From the NCBI RefSeq assembly GCF_049800955.1, contig NZ_JBNAGA010000002.1:868001-932000 (forward strand): 64,000 nucleotides of DNA, written 5' to 3'. Source of the DNA: JAKVBH01 sp049800955 (GTDB taxonomy: Bacteria; Pseudomonadota; Alphaproteobacteria; Rhodobacterales; Rhodobacteraceae). The notes under the pieces were generated by a model that searched no databases, was not told the origin of the DNA, and was given only the letters and a program-made list of their open reading frames with translations. This document shows, in pieces, positions 41,999 to 51,249 of this stretch (positions within the stretch are counted from its first letter, which is position 1; each line of letters opens with the position of its first letter). The position numbers and the translations under genes were made by a program.

Positions 41999-42924
41999 CT
42001 GCGCGCCATCCAGTCCAGCGTGGCCCGCAGCCCGTCATCCAGTGATGTGCTGGCGCGCCATCCAAGGAGGCTTTGTGCTTTGGAGGTGTCTGCGCAGTAG
42101 CGTTGCATGTCATTGGGCCTGTCGGGCAGAGCGCCCGGGCGCGGCTGGCCGCCCTTGCCTGCGAGGGTATAGATGCGGGAGACAATCTCGAGAAGGCTGT
42201 GTTCGGTGCCACTGCCGAGGTTGATGATCTCGCCCAGAGCCGCCTCGGATTGCGCCGCCATCAACAATCCTGCGACGACGTCATCGACGTAGGTCAGTTC
42301 GCGCATCTGCGTCCCGGAGGTCATGTCAAAATCCGCGCCTTTCAGGGCCGAGCCGCAAGCGGAGGGCACAAGTTTTGGCGGAAGCTGACCGGGCCCATAA
42401 ATCAAAAAAGGCCGGAGCATGACGACGGGCAGTCCAAGTGAGCGATGCATCATTTGCAGCCAGACTGTGCCTGCGGCTTTGGAGGCGGAGTAGGGCGAGA
42501 GCGGTTGTGCGGGCAAGCCTTCGTGGAATGGCGCGGGCTGGTGGCCGTATTCTTCGGCGGTTCCTGTTGTGATGAACCGCTTGCAGCGGGTCTCAGATGC
42601 GGCTTCGGCCAGAGCCAGCGTCGCGCCGAGATTGACCTGGGTCATGACAGCATTGAGCGAGGGATCGCGCGCAGGTTCCGTGCGCGCGCCCAAATGGAAA
42701 ATTATCTCTGGCTTAACGTCCTGAACGATCGCGCGCAGCGCGTCATGATCGGTGAGATCGCCTCGCACCGGCTTGCAATCGTCCGGGAGTGTCCCGGGGT
42801 CACGTGCAAGCGCATAGGGCCGCAGCCCGGCCGCGATCAAGGCAGACAGGAGATGTGATCCCAGAAATCCGGTTGCGCCCGTGACCAAGACAGATGCGCC
42901 GGACAGAGCCTTTGCATCCAGCAT
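41995..42924 (-). CDS. NAD-dependent sugar epimerase/4-ketoreductase
   Basis: 309-residue extended SDR. NAD-binding VTGATGFLGSHL is at about 12-23. The catalytic region is TGTAEEYGHQPAPFHEG plus SPYSASKAAGTVWL. The TGTAEEYG form is shared with enzymes that reduce 4-keto-6-deoxy sugars such as CDP-abequose or GDP-6-deoxy-hexulose reductases. It could therefore act on the product of gmd or of rfbFG. It lies four bases after fcl and overlaps wzx by four. The ATG at 42924 is used. Confidence 0.8.
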   Translation of the reverse strand: MLDAKALSGASVLVTGATGFLGSHLLSALIAAGLRPYALARDPGTLPDDCKPVRGDLTDHDALRAIVQDVKPEIIFHLGARTEPARDPSLNAVMTQVNLGATLALAEAASETRCKRFITTGTAEEYGHQPAPFHEGLPAQPLSPYSASKAAGTVWLQMMHRSLGLPVVMLRPFLIYGPGQLPPKLVPSACGSALKGADFDMTSGTQMRELTYVDDVVAGLLMAAQSEAALGEIINLGSGTEHSLLEIVSRIYTLAGKGGQPRPGALPDRPNDMQRYCADTSKAQSLLGWRASTSLDDGLRATLDWMARR

Positions 42925-42928
42925 GGTC

Positions 42929-43909
42929 TCACCCAAGGCGAATATCTCCGCTCTCAATGGCCGCGAGGTAATCGCGATATGTGCGTTCGAGGCCTGCCCG
43001 CAGATCGATCTGCGCGCGCCATCCCAGCGCGCTCAGCCGGGAGACGTCCACAAGCTTGCGCGGTGTGCCGTCCGGTTTGGACGTGTCGTAGTCAAAACTA
43101 CCGTTCCACCCAACCACATCAGCCACCATCTGGGCCAGCTCCGCGATGGAGACATCTTCGCCAACGCCCACATTGAGAGCCGTCGGGCCGGAGTAATTCT
43201 GCATCAGATAGACCAGCGCATCCGCCAGATCATCGACATGCAAAAACTCGCGCCGTGGCGTGCCCGTGCCCCAGATCGGGACGGTGGGTGCTGCGTCCAT
43301 CTTGGCCTTGTGCATCTTGCCGATCATGGCTGGCAGGACATGAGAGCCTTGCGGGGAATAATTGTCGCCCGGTCCATAAAGGTTGGTCGGCATGGCGGAG
43401 ATAAAATCGGCGCCGTATTGCTTCCGATAGGCCTGACACATTTTGAGGCCAGCAATCTTGGCGATGGCATACCATTCGTTTGTCGGCTCCAGCGGACCGG
43501 TCAGCAAGCAATCCTCGGGCATGGGTTGCGGCGCCATGCGGGGATAGATGCAGGTCGATCCCAGGAAGAGCAGCTTTTGCACGCCGATGTCATGGGCCGT
43601 GTGGATCACGTTGGTCTGAATGGCGAGGTTGTCGTGCAGGAATTCGCCGGGTCTGGTGTCATTGGCGAGGATCCCGCCAACTTTGGCTGCCGCGAGGAAG
43701 ACCACGTCGGGTTTGGTCTCCCCCATCCACTCGCGGACCGACGCTTGCTCGCGCAGATCGACATCCTGTCGCCCGGCAAGGATGACATCGCAGGCCTCGC
43801 GCTGCAGGCGGCGCACGATGGCGGAGCCAACCATGCCCCGGTGCCCTGCGACCCAGACCTTTTTGCCGCTCAGCTCGAAGGGCTGCTCCAGACGGTCTTC
43901 ATTCATCAT
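42929..43909 (-). CDS. fcl: GDP-L-fucose synthase
   Basis: 326-residue bifunctional epimerase/reductase that turns GDP-4-keto-6-deoxy-D-mannose into GDP-L-fucose. The NADPH site is AGHRGMVGSAIVRRL (about 22-36). LGSTCIYPRMAPQPMPE carries the catalytic Ser and Cys, and NEWYAIAKI the Tyr/Lys pair. The PTNLYGPGDNYSPQGSHVLP segment is specific to the family. Start ATGATG at 43909 follows GGAGG; the second ATG three bases on is equally possible. It follows gmd by 16 bases. Confidence 0.93.
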   Translation of the reverse strand: MMNEDRLEQPFELSGKKVWVAGHRGMVGSAIVRRLQREACDVILAGRQDVDLREQASVREWMGETKPDVVFLAAAKVGGILANDTRPGEFLHDNLAIQTNVIHTAHDIGVQKLLFLGSTCIYPRMAPQPMPEDCLLTGPLEPTNEWYAIAKIAGLKMCQAYRKQYGADFISAMPTNLYGPGDNYSPQGSHVLPAMIGKMHKAKMDAAPTVPIWGTGTPRREFLHVDDLADALVYLMQNYSGPTALNVGVGEDVSIAELAQMVADVVGWNGSFDYDTSKPDGTPRKLVDVSRLSALGWRAQIDLRAGLERTYRDYLAAIESGDIRLG

Positions 43910-43925
43910 TCGGCCTCCGCGCGCG

Positions 43926-44999
43926 TCAATCGTCGCGTTGCAGGCGCGCGTCTTCACGTGCGACTGTCGTCAGGTCAGAGCCGACCATCTCGCGGACCAT
44001 TTCAGCCAGACTTGTCTTTGGCTCCCAGCCCAGCTTTTCCTTGGCCTTGGACGGATCGCCCAGCAGGTGATCCACCTCGGTTGGCCGGAAATACCGCGGA
44101 TCGACGGAGACGACATGTTCGCCCGTCGTCGCATCATAGCCTTTCTCGTCAACGCCTGTACCTTTCCACTCGATCTGGCGACCCACAGCGTTGAAGGCAG
44201 CTTCAGTGAACTCACGCACGGAGGCAGATACGCCCGTGGCCAGGACCCAGTCTTCCGGCGTGTCATGCTGCACGATGCGCCACATGCCTTCGACATAATC
44301 GCGCGCATGGCCCCAATCGCGGCGCGCTTCGAGATTGCCGATATGGAGCCGTTTTTGCAGACCCAGATTGATCGAGGCCACGGCCCGCGTGATCTTGCGG
44401 GTCACGAAGGTCTCACCACGCAAGGGGCTTTCGTGGTTGAACAGGATGCCGTTGGAGGCATGCATGCCATAGGCTTCGCGGTAGTTCACCGTGATCCAGT
44501 AGCCATAGAGCTTGGCCACCGCGTAGGGCGAACGCGGATAAAACGGCGTCTGCTCGTTTTGCGGCGGAGGCGTTGCGCCATAGAGCTCTGACGTTGAGGC
44601 CTGATAAAAGCGAACGCGGTCTTCCATCTTCAGGATGCGGATCGCCTCAAGGATACGCAACGGGCCGATGGCATCGGCATTAGCGGTATATTCCGGCGTC
44701 TCGAAGCTGACCTGAACGTGGGATTGCGCGGCAAGATTGTAAATCTCGGTGGGCTGCACCTCCTGGATCAGACGGATCAGGTTGGTGCTGTCGGTCATGT
44801 CGCCGTAGTGGAGGAAGAACTGTGTGCGGTTTTCGAGAGGATCAAGGTAATACTGATCAACCCGTGCGGTATTGAAGGAAGAGGATCTTCGCTTGAGGCC
44901 GTGCACCTCATATCCCTTTTCCAATAGCAACTCGACGAGATATGCCCCGTCCTGTCCGGTCACGCCTGTAATCAAAGCGACTTTTTTAGATGTCGTCAT
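43926..44999 (-). CDS. gmd: GDP-mannose 4,6-dehydratase
   Basis: 357-residue enzyme converting GDP-D-mannose to GDP-4-keto-6-deoxy-D-mannose. The NADP site is ITGVTGQDGAYLVELLL (about 10-26). The catalytic residues sit in YQASTSELYGATPPPQ and YPRSPYAVAKLYGYWI. The family segments HVQVSFETPEYTAN and GNLEARRDWGHARDYVEG are present. It is the first gene of the gmd-fcl-epimerase-wzx operon. The GDP-mannose supply genes (manB, manC) are elsewhere. Confidence 0.95.
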   Translation of the reverse strand: MTTSKKVALITGVTGQDGAYLVELLLEKGYEVHGLKRRSSSFNTARVDQYYLDPLENRTQFFLHYGDMTDSTNLIRLIQEVQPTEIYNLAAQSHVQVSFETPEYTANADAIGPLRILEAIRILKMEDRVRFYQASTSELYGATPPPQNEQTPFYPRSPYAVAKLYGYWITVNYREAYGMHASNGILFNHESPLRGETFVTRKITRAVASINLGLQKRLHIGNLEARRDWGHARDYVEGMWRIVQHDTPEDWVLATGVSASVREFTEAAFNAVGRQIEWKGTGVDEKGYDATTGEHVVSVDPRYFRPTEVDHLLGDPSKAKEKLGWEPKTSLAEMVREMVGSDLTTVAREDARLQRDD

Positions 45000-45175
45000 G
45001 GTGTGTTAGATCTTCGTTCTATGAATGATTTACTGCTGTCTACACGAGCAACGGTGGGACCTCAAACGCAAGCTCTTCGTAGTCGAAAAAAAAGCGCATC
45101 GGTTAAAAATGCTTCTACGGGCAAAAAATGGCGTTAATGTGGTCGCTATATTTTTTGCTTTTGTTGGAAAAATTC

Positions 45176-46138
45176 ATGGAACAGATAGCGCGCCAGCAGT
45201 TGGTTGACACGTTGAACGGGCATATCATGCCCCATCGCAAACCTCTCAAAACACAGCTTTTGCAATCGCCGGGTTTGCTGTTGCAGCGTTTTCTAACCGT
45301 CAAAGCGGCCACTCTTGCGGTCAGGCTTCAACGCGGGCGGGACATGTCGCGCAGGATGTTTTATGGCGAAGACATCCGGTTTCCCTTCCCGGCCTGTTGG
45401 GATTTGGCTGTGTATCGAAGCTACATCGATGAGGCTGAGCTGCGCCTGTTGAAATACCTGATCCTGAACCTTCCTTCTGGGGGCCAGTTCCTCGATGTGG
45501 GGGCCAATATTGGCCTGATGTCTCAGGTCGCCGCGAAAGTCATGGGCCCGGACGGGCGCGTCTATGCCTTTGAGCCGGGCGCGCAGGCCTTGTCTTATTG
45601 CAAAGACAATGTCGCGCGCTTCCCGCAGGTTCAGATCGTTGCCAAGGCGGCCATGGACGCGCCGGGAGAGCTCACGTTCTTTGAGGGCACCGGGGCGTGT
45701 ATGGTCAGTTCATCCACAGTTGAGGCGCATTTTGACGGACGCGACAAGAACGTGCGCGAAGTTACGATTGAAGCGACGACGCTGGATGATTTCTGCGCCA
45801 GCGAGGCTGCGGTGCCCGATGTGATAAAGATCGATGTGGAGGGTGCAGAGCTCTCGGTCCTCAAAGGCGCGCGTCGGGTTCTCGAAACGATCCGGCCCAG
45901 CGTCGTTCTGGAGGTGTCCTTCAAGCCTGAGGAATTTGAGGAGCTCTACCAGCCGCCCATAAGGCTATTGCAAGAAGCGGGCTACGTGGCCCATGCGATT
46001 GGGCCAAACGGCACGCCTCATGCCATTTCAAACGCGTTTGAAGAGCATGCCAAGCAATGCACCTTCGCCAATGGCTATCTGCACGTGTTGGACAATCTCT
46101 TGTTTTTGCACCCTGAGGGGCGTGCGTCGGGCGTTTAG
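45176..46138 (+). CDS. FkbM-family methyltransferase
   Basis: About 320-residue SAM methyltransferase. The SAM site is FLDVGANIGLMSQVAAK, followed by YAFEPGAQALSYCKDN. The FkbM signature is VIKIDVEGAELSVLKGA. Such enzymes often O-methylate sugars or lipids in EPS and LPS clusters. I use ATG 45176 after TTGGA. An ATG at 45128 would add a short hydrophobic segment. The stop overlaps the end of the convergent RTX lipase gene by four bases. It lies opposite the gmd operon. Confidence 0.78.
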   Translation: MEQIARQQLVDTLNGHIMPHRKPLKTQLLQSPGLLLQRFLTVKAATLAVRLQRGRDMSRRMFYGEDIRFPFPACWDLAVYRSYIDEAELRLLKYLILNLPSGGQFLDVGANIGLMSQVAAKVMGPDGRVYAFEPGAQALSYCKDNVARFPQVQIVAKAAMDAPGELTFFEGTGACMVSSSTVEAHFDGRDKNVREVTIEATTLDDFCASEAAVPDVIKIDVEGAELSVLKGARRVLETIRPSVVLEVSFKPEEFEELYQPPIRLLQEAGYVAHAIGPNGTPHAISNAFEEHAKQCTFANGYLHVLDNLLFLHPEGRASGV

Positions 46139-47718
46139 ACCAGAAAAACATCCTCACTGCCCAACAGGGACGCGTCTACATCGTTGAGAATGTAGGTTGT
46201 TCCGTCGACCTCAAAGGTTGTGTCTGTGCCGGCCTGGTCGAAATCCACATCATTGAAGAAAAGCGCCAGAAACGCGTTCACAACGATCACGTCTTCGCCC
46301 ACGGTGAAATCCGTTATGCGGACATTGCCATCGACATTGTTGAAGACAAACGTATCGTTTCCTTCATCGCCCGTTGCGCCGACATCACGGGCATCCTCGA
46401 AAAACAACAGATCATCCCCAGAACCGCCGACCATCGCAATCCGGTCGCCATCGCTTGCGATCAGCGTGTCGTTTCCTTCGCCGCCGTCGATGAAATCGCG
46501 ACCACCAAAACCGATGATCATATTGTTTTGCGCGTTGCCGTCGATCTGATCGGCCGTTGACGTTCCCACAATATGTTCGACGAATTGCAGCTGATCGTTG
46601 CCTTCGTTCGTACGCGCGTTGGTTGATTGCAGGCTGAGGTTCACGCGCAGGTTGGTTTCTGTCGTGTAGTAAGCGATGTCTTGGGATCCGCCGCCGCCAT
46701 TGATCGTGTCATCGCCTGCGCCGCCGATGAATTCGTCTCGGCCAAAGCCGCCAGACAATTTGTCATTTCCCGCAAGCCCGATCAGGAGGTCATTGCCTCC
46801 AAGGCCTTCGAGGAAATCGTTGTTGCTTCCACCTTCCAGAATATCGGCTTGAGACCGACCGAGGATCAGGACGGGGCCGGTATTGTCGCCCGCCTCTGGG
46901 TTAAGCGGGCGGACCGTGAAATCCGTCTCCGCCAGCAGGATCGTCGTGTCACGTGTTGTTTCGGCGTAGAATTCCGAGGCGCTGATCCGCTCGACGGCGT
47001 CAATGTAATTGCTGATCTGGTGCGGGCTTGACGAGGCGTTGACCAGAAACTCCGGGATCTGGCGAATGCCTAGCCCGAGGTCATTGTTGAGAAAGAGCAG
47101 ATCGTTGTACCACACGATCCTGTCCGTCGCGGAGGCGAAGAAATCGGTGGGGCCCGTGCTTGTCAGGCCGCCGTTGGCGTAAAAGGCCTTGAACACCCAG
47201 TCATTCATGAAGCCCACGTTCAGAATGGAGGGGTTGGTTGACATCGTAGGCGCCGCGAAGGCCACGAAATCGGCATCGTCGAAGACACCGTCGTAGCGGG
47301 ACGAGGCAACATTGCGCAGCAGATTTGCTGCCGCACCGCCGAGACTATGACCGGTCACTTGCAGAGTGGTCACGCCGTTGCTTTCATCCTGCACATAGGC
47401 TGCCACGGCCGAGAGCAACGCATTGAAATTGTCGATATAAGCGTTGGTGTCGGGGAAGATGTCGAGGAAATCGGGGCCGTCGGACAGCGGATCATCGGTG
47501 CCACGGAACGACACAACCAATGTCCCGTCCTTGCGAAACACGCGCGCGGCCGCGCCGCCATTGGTGAAGGTGATGCCGGAATAGCCCGCGTCCAGCTCGG
47601 TGCCGGTGACAGCTGTCCAATCGCTGGGCGGACTGTTTTCTTCATATGCAGCCCGTGACAGGCGCGCGAGTTCTTCGATTTGATCTGTACTCAGGCCCTG
47701 GGTGTCAAATACCGGCAT
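46135..47718 (-). CDS. RTX-type class 3 lipase
   Basis: 527-residue exoenzyme. The N-terminal alpha/beta hydrolase holds GHSLGGAAA at residues 123-131, with nucleophile Ser125. Candidate Asp173 (MNDWVF) and His233 (SPHQIS) complete the triad of class 3 lipases. Residues about 280-470 carry calcium-binding RTX repeats (GGSNNDFLEGLGGNDLLIG, GGAGDDTINGG). The tail is SLLGSEDVFLV, a type I secretion-like end. There is no N-terminal signal. It starts 36 bases after the ankyrin lipoprotein stop on the same strand, so it may be the last gene of the operon begun at 51249. Confidence 0.82.
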   Translation of the reverse strand: MPVFDTQGLSTDQIEELARLSRAAYEENSPPSDWTAVTGTELDAGYSGITFTNGGAAARVFRKDGTLVVSFRGTDDPLSDGPDFLDIFPDTNAYIDNFNALLSAVAAYVQDESNGVTTLQVTGHSLGGAAANLLRNVASSRYDGVFDDADFVAFAAPTMSTNPSILNVGFMNDWVFKAFYANGGLTSTGPTDFFASATDRIVWYNDLLFLNNDLGLGIRQIPEFLVNASSSPHQISNYIDAVERISASEFYAETTRDTTILLAETDFTVRPLNPEAGDNTGPVLILGRSQADILEGGSNNDFLEGLGGNDLLIGLAGNDKLSGGFGRDEFIGGAGDDTINGGGGSQDIAYYTTETNLRVNLSLQSTNARTNEGNDQLQFVEHIVGTSTADQIDGNAQNNMIIGFGGRDFIDGGEGNDTLIASDGDRIAMVGGSGDDLLFFEDARDVGATGDEGNDTFVFNNVDGNVRITDFTVGEDVIVVNAFLALFFNDVDFDQAGTDTTFEVDGTTYILNDVDASLLGSEDVFLV

Positions 47719-47754
47719 TGCGTTTTCCTGAACTGATGAAAATGGGTTTGGATT

Positions 47755-48231
47755 CTATCTGGGGTTGAGTATGCGGCAGGTTTCGTGACTTGGCAATTCT
47801 TCCAGCAAGGCCCGGCAAAATCCGTCAGCCGTCAGTCCCGCGCTGTTGGTCAGATTACGCCGTGCGCCTAAGGCGAGCAGCATGCGGGCGGCCGCCGCGG
47901 CGTCGGCGTCGATGGCGTGATGCAATGGCGTGCGCCCCTGGCCGTCCTGCAGGTCTATGTTCGCGCCTGCGTCTTGCACGAGACGGATCACGCTGGCATC
48001 GGGGTTGCGCACTGCGGCGTGGGCTAATCCGTTGTTGAAATGCCCGTAGCGCAGGTTGGCGATGTCATCTGTCCTGCTCGCCGCCAATGCCTGTGTGACC
48101 TCTGACGCAGGTGCGGAGGTCACGATGTCCACAAGGCTGGTGCTCTCCTCAACCATCACGTCGGTTTGACAGGCGGCAAGGCCGAGAGAGCTCAGGACGA
48201 ATACGCCGCATCGAAAGGACCGCCCCATCAT
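47755..48231 (-). CDS. Ankyrin-repeat lipoprotein
   Basis: 158-residue protein with a lipoprotein signal (RSFRCGVFVLSSLGLAACQ), the lipidated cysteine being in LAAC. Two to three ankyrin-type repeats follow; the best is DGQGRTPLHHAIDADAAAAARMLLALGARRNL. A C-terminal CRALLEELPSHETCRIL pair of cysteines follows. Its ATG overlaps the TGA of rfbF (ATGA), so it is coupled to sugar-nucleotide synthesis. Periplasmic ankyrin lipoproteins often bind proteins. A role in holding an EPS or secretion component is inference. Confidence 0.75.
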   Translation of the reverse strand: MMGRSFRCGVFVLSSLGLAACQTDVMVEESTSLVDIVTSAPASEVTQALAASRTDDIANLRYGHFNNGLAHAAVRNPDASVIRLVQDAGANIDLQDGQGRTPLHHAIDADAAAAARMLLALGARRNLTNSAGLTADGFCRALLEELPSHETCRILNPR

Positions 48232-49013
48232 GACCACATCTTCCAGGGAGCCTGCTCGGTGTTCCACAGTTTCTCGAGGACCTGCCGATCCCGCAGCGTG
48301 TCCATCGGGTGCCAGAAACCGGCATGTTGATGGGCCATAAGCTGGCCATCGGCACTCATCTTTTCCAACACGGCGCGCTCGAGCGATTGATGTTCGTCAT
48401 CGGGATCAATCCCAGTGAGGTAGTCAAACATGCCGGGCCGAAAGAGGAAAAACCCGCCGTTGATCCAGCCGCTTTCCGTTTGCGGCTTTTCGATAAAACG
48501 TTTGACCGCGCCGTCAGCGATATCCAGCGCGCCAAAGCGGGCAGGGGGGCGCACGGCTGTCACAGTCGCCAGTTTGTCATGACCGCTGTGAAAGGCTTGC
48601 AAGCTGGCCAGGTCCACATTTGCGACGCCGTCGCCATAGGTCAGCATGAAATCATCGTCCGCCAAGTGATCTCGAAGCTGCGCCACGCGCCCTGCGGTAT
48701 TTGTGTCGAGCCCGGTATCCACAACGGAGACTTTCCAGTCGATATCGCCCGTGCTCAGCAAGGCGCGATCCCCGGACTTCAAATCGAATGTATAGTCGTT
48801 GTTGTGCAGGTAGAAGTTGGCGAAGTATTCCTTGATCATCTCGCCCTTGTATCCTGCCGCCACGACAAATTCCGTTACGCCGAAATGAGCGTAGATGTGC
48901 ATGATGTGCCACAGGATCGGCTTGCCCCCGATCTCAACCATGGGCTTTGGGCGGATGCCGGTTTCTTCTGCGAGACGCGTACCGCGCCCGCCCGCGAGGA
49001 TCACCGCTTTCAT
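48228..49013 (-). CDS. rfbF: Glucose-1-phosphate cytidylyltransferase
   Basis: 261-residue enzyme that joins CTP and glucose-1-phosphate to CDP-glucose. The nucleotide loop AGGRGTRLAEETGIRPKPM is at residues 7-25. The family motifs LTYGDGVANVD, GGFFLFRPGMFDYL and FWHPMDTLRDRQVLEKLW are present. Normally rfbG is next to it, but here the next gene is an ankyrin lipoprotein, and rfbG lies about 10 kb away at 58675. It lies two bases after the GT2 gene. Confidence 0.94.
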   Translation of the reverse strand: MKAVILAGGRGTRLAEETGIRPKPMVEIGGKPILWHIMHIYAHFGVTEFVVAAGYKGEMIKEYFANFYLHNNDYTFDLKSGDRALLSTGDIDWKVSVVDTGLDTNTAGRVAQLRDHLADDDFMLTYGDGVANVDLASLQAFHSGHDKLATVTAVRPPARFGALDIADGAVKRFIEKPQTESGWINGGFFLFRPGMFDYLTGIDPDDEHQSLERAVLEKMSADGQLMAHQHAGFWHPMDTLRDRQVLEKLWNTEQAPWKMWS

Positions 49014-49015
49014 GA

Positions 49016-50065
49016 TCAGGACGCCTTTTCTTCAGGTTTTACCGGGGCGAGAGGGTCGCGGCTCATCGCCCGTGGGATCGCTTTCAGCACGCCCCAGCCG
49101 ATGGACGCCGCGCGCCCGAAGAGCAAGAGCGGCGACAGAAGCGCAATCAACGGATCTGTTTTGAAAGCACCGGCCACGAAGCTCAGCGTTGTTGCCAAGA
49201 AAGCCAGCGCCAGCAGACCGGCAACCCACCACAGCCCTGGGAGGACCAGCCCCAAAATCAGGCAGGCCGCAATGAGCAGGACCAAGAGGATCTGGATCTT
49301 GAGCGATTGCGGCGTGTAGCTGTCCTTCACGGCCTTTTCCGGGAACCGTCTGTAGACGATGATGCGCCAATACCCGCGCGACACTTTCTTGCGGAAATAG
49401 GTCCAGATTGATGGCGGGTGTCGATGATAGAGCTTGGCGTGCGGGGCAAAGGCGGCCTTGTGGCCCGCCTCGACAAGCCGCCAGCTGAGGTCTGTGTCTT
49501 CATTGTCGGCCACTGGAAAGCGCGTATCAAATCCGTTCAGGCTCTCGAACACAGGGCGCCGAAACGCCGCCGAATAAGAGAAGACAACATCCACCGTCTC
49601 TGCCGTCTCCAGCATCCGGTAGCGCTCTTCGAATTCCACTTGAGCAAAGCGCGCGCCGATCTCACGTTGGCGGGTTAGGTAGGCGCCTTTGACTGCGGCG
49701 ATCTCGGGATCGGCGAAAGGTTTGAGCATCTCGCCCAACCAGGCAGGTGTCAGCTCGCAGTCACTGTCGGTGAAGATGATGACATCGCCGGTAGCGTCCC
49801 GCGCGCCTGTGTTGCGGGCCTTGGCGGGCCCGCCATTTTGCGATTGTCGCAGGAGCGACAGGGAGACCCCGGCGTCTTTTGCCACGGGAATAAACGCTTC
49901 GATCACAGCCACGGTCTCATCGGTCGAGCAATCATCGACCAAGATGATCTCATAGTGATCTGGCTTGAAGTCCTGATCCAGAAGGCTTTGCAGCCCCGTG
50001 GTGATGATGTCTGCCGCATTGTAGGCGGGCATGACAATCGAGACAGAATTGATCGGCTGCTTCAT
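49016..50065 (-). CDS. Membrane-anchored family 2 glycosyltransferase
   Basis: 349-residue GT-A transferase. The N-terminal domain begins VSIVMPAYNAADIITTGL, with LVDDCSTDETVAV, the DxD motif in FTDSDCEL and EDTDLSWRLVEAGHK near residue 190. Two or three C-terminal helices (about 260-315) anchor it in the membrane. Its stop is two bases from the rfbF start, and its ATG overlaps the stop of the GT4 gene by four bases. A probable pairing with rfbF suggests it may transfer a CDP-glucose-derived sugar; not proven. Confidence 0.87.
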   Translation of the reverse strand: MKQPINSVSIVMPAYNAADIITTGLQSLLDQDFKPDHYEIILVDDCSTDETVAVIEAFIPVAKDAGVSLSLLRQSQNGGPAKARNTGARDATGDVIIFTDSDCELTPAWLGEMLKPFADPEIAAVKGAYLTRQREIGARFAQVEFEERYRMLETAETVDVVFSYSAAFRRPVFESLNGFDTRFPVADNEDTDLSWRLVEAGHKAAFAPHAKLYHRHPPSIWTYFRKKVSRGYWRIIVYRRFPEKAVKDSYTPQSLKIQILLVLLIAACLILGLVLPGLWWVAGLLALAFLATTLSFVAGAFKTDPLIALLSPLLLFGRAASIGWGVLKAIPRAMSRDPLAPVKPEEKAS

Positions 50066-51249
50066 GAGATGACCTCGTCATAGACCGCGCAGGTGCGAGC
50101 GATCATAGCATCTGTTGAATATCTGTCTCGCATCGTCTCAAACCCGGCCCGTCCCATGCGAGAGGCCGCGTCTGGGTCAGAGACCAACTGATCGATCAGA
50201 TCGACCATCGCGCTGATATCCCCCGGCTCAAACAGAAGACCGTTTTCTCCATGGGAGATCAACTCGCCATGCCCGCCCACGCGGGCGGAGGCCACAGGCT
50301 TATGCATGGCCATGCTCTCAAGCATCACATAGCTCAGGCTTTCCATGTAGGACGGCAGGGCGGTTACATCGAAGGACGCAATGGCGCGCGGAATTTCCGA
50401 GGATGGCACGTTGGTAATGACGAAATGCTCTGTCAGCCCCAAAGCGCGCAAGCGCGCCCTCAGATCGTCCGCAAATTCCTCATAGCCCGTAGGCGGATCG
50501 CCAAGCACGACGAAGCGTAGCTCGGGATGCTTCTCGACCAACTGCGCGGCGGCCTCGGCCATGTCGGCGTGCCCTTTGTTGGGATGCAGCCGCCCTATCA
50601 TGCCCACGCAAAACACATCTTCTGCCCCGAACCATTGGTTTTTGTAGCCGCCAGACACGCGAGTGGGGTCAAACCGCTCCAAATCGACGCCATTTTGGAT
50701 CACAGCAACCTGCACATTTGCGTTGGCGGATCGGATCTGTTCGCCGACATAGGCGCTGTCCACGATGACACGTTTGAGGCGGCGCATGACCAAACGGTCA
50801 AAAATCGGATAGAGGCGCCCCCTTAGAGTTGTCTTGGCCCAATTGGTCCAACCGAAAAAAGAGGCCACCGCAGGCAGCCCGGTTCGTGCGGCGGTCCATA
50901 CGGCAACGGCATCGGAGCGATGATCCATGGCATGCAGAACGTCTGGTTTGAACTCTTTGACAAGGCGCATCGCCGCCCGCATATCCGCCAGTGAAAACTT
51001 GGAAGGAACGTCAACGATTTCATGCGGAATCTGCCGGTCCGTCAAGGCGCGCACCCATGGCGTTTCGCCTTTGGTGGACATGTCAGCGGTCAATAACATG
51101 ACTTCGTGCCCGGCCCGCCGGAGACCCGAAATCACATTGATCAGATAGGTTTCAGCGCCCGTAATATCCGTGATCCCGCGGCTGTTTCGCAGAAACAATA
51201 TGCGCCTTTGCTTGCCTTTAGGGCAGTCAGGCGACACAGTATTTGGCAT
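50062..51249 (-). CDS. Glycosyltransferase family 4
   Basis: 395-residue GT-B retaining transferase. The N-terminal acceptor domain shows GAETYLINVISGLRRAGHEV, and the donor side shows GMIGRLHPNKGHADMAEAA and ALPSYMESLSYVMLESMA. The late EX7E-type VASARVGGHGELISHGENGLL gives the catalytic and donor contacts. The ATG at 51249 is used; a TTG nine bases upstream also fits. First gene of the GT4-GT2-rfbF-ankyrin operon. Sugar unknown. Confidence 0.88.
   Translation of the reverse strand: MPNTVSPDCPKGKQRRILFLRNSRGITDITGAETYLINVISGLRRAGHEVMLLTADMSTKGETPWVRALTDRQIPHEIVDVPSKFSLADMRAAMRLVKEFKPDVLHAMDHRSDAVAVWTAARTGLPAVASFFGWTNWAKTTLRGRLYPIFDRLVMRRLKRVIVDSAYVGEQIRSANANVQVAVIQNGVDLERFDPTRVSGGYKNQWFGAEDVFCVGMIGRLHPNKGHADMAEAAAQLVEKHPELRFVVLGDPPTGYEEFADDLRARLRALGLTEHFVITNVPSSEIPRAIASFDVTALPSYMESLSYVMLESMAMHKPVASARVGGHGELISHGENGLLFEPGDISAMVDLIDQLVSDPDAASRMGRAGFETMRDRYSTDAMIARTCAVYDEVIS

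Noticed and set aside
42881..44194. 437-codon plus-strand frame across fcl and gmd
   Set aside because: It spans two confidently assigned genes on the other strand and shows no domain of its own.
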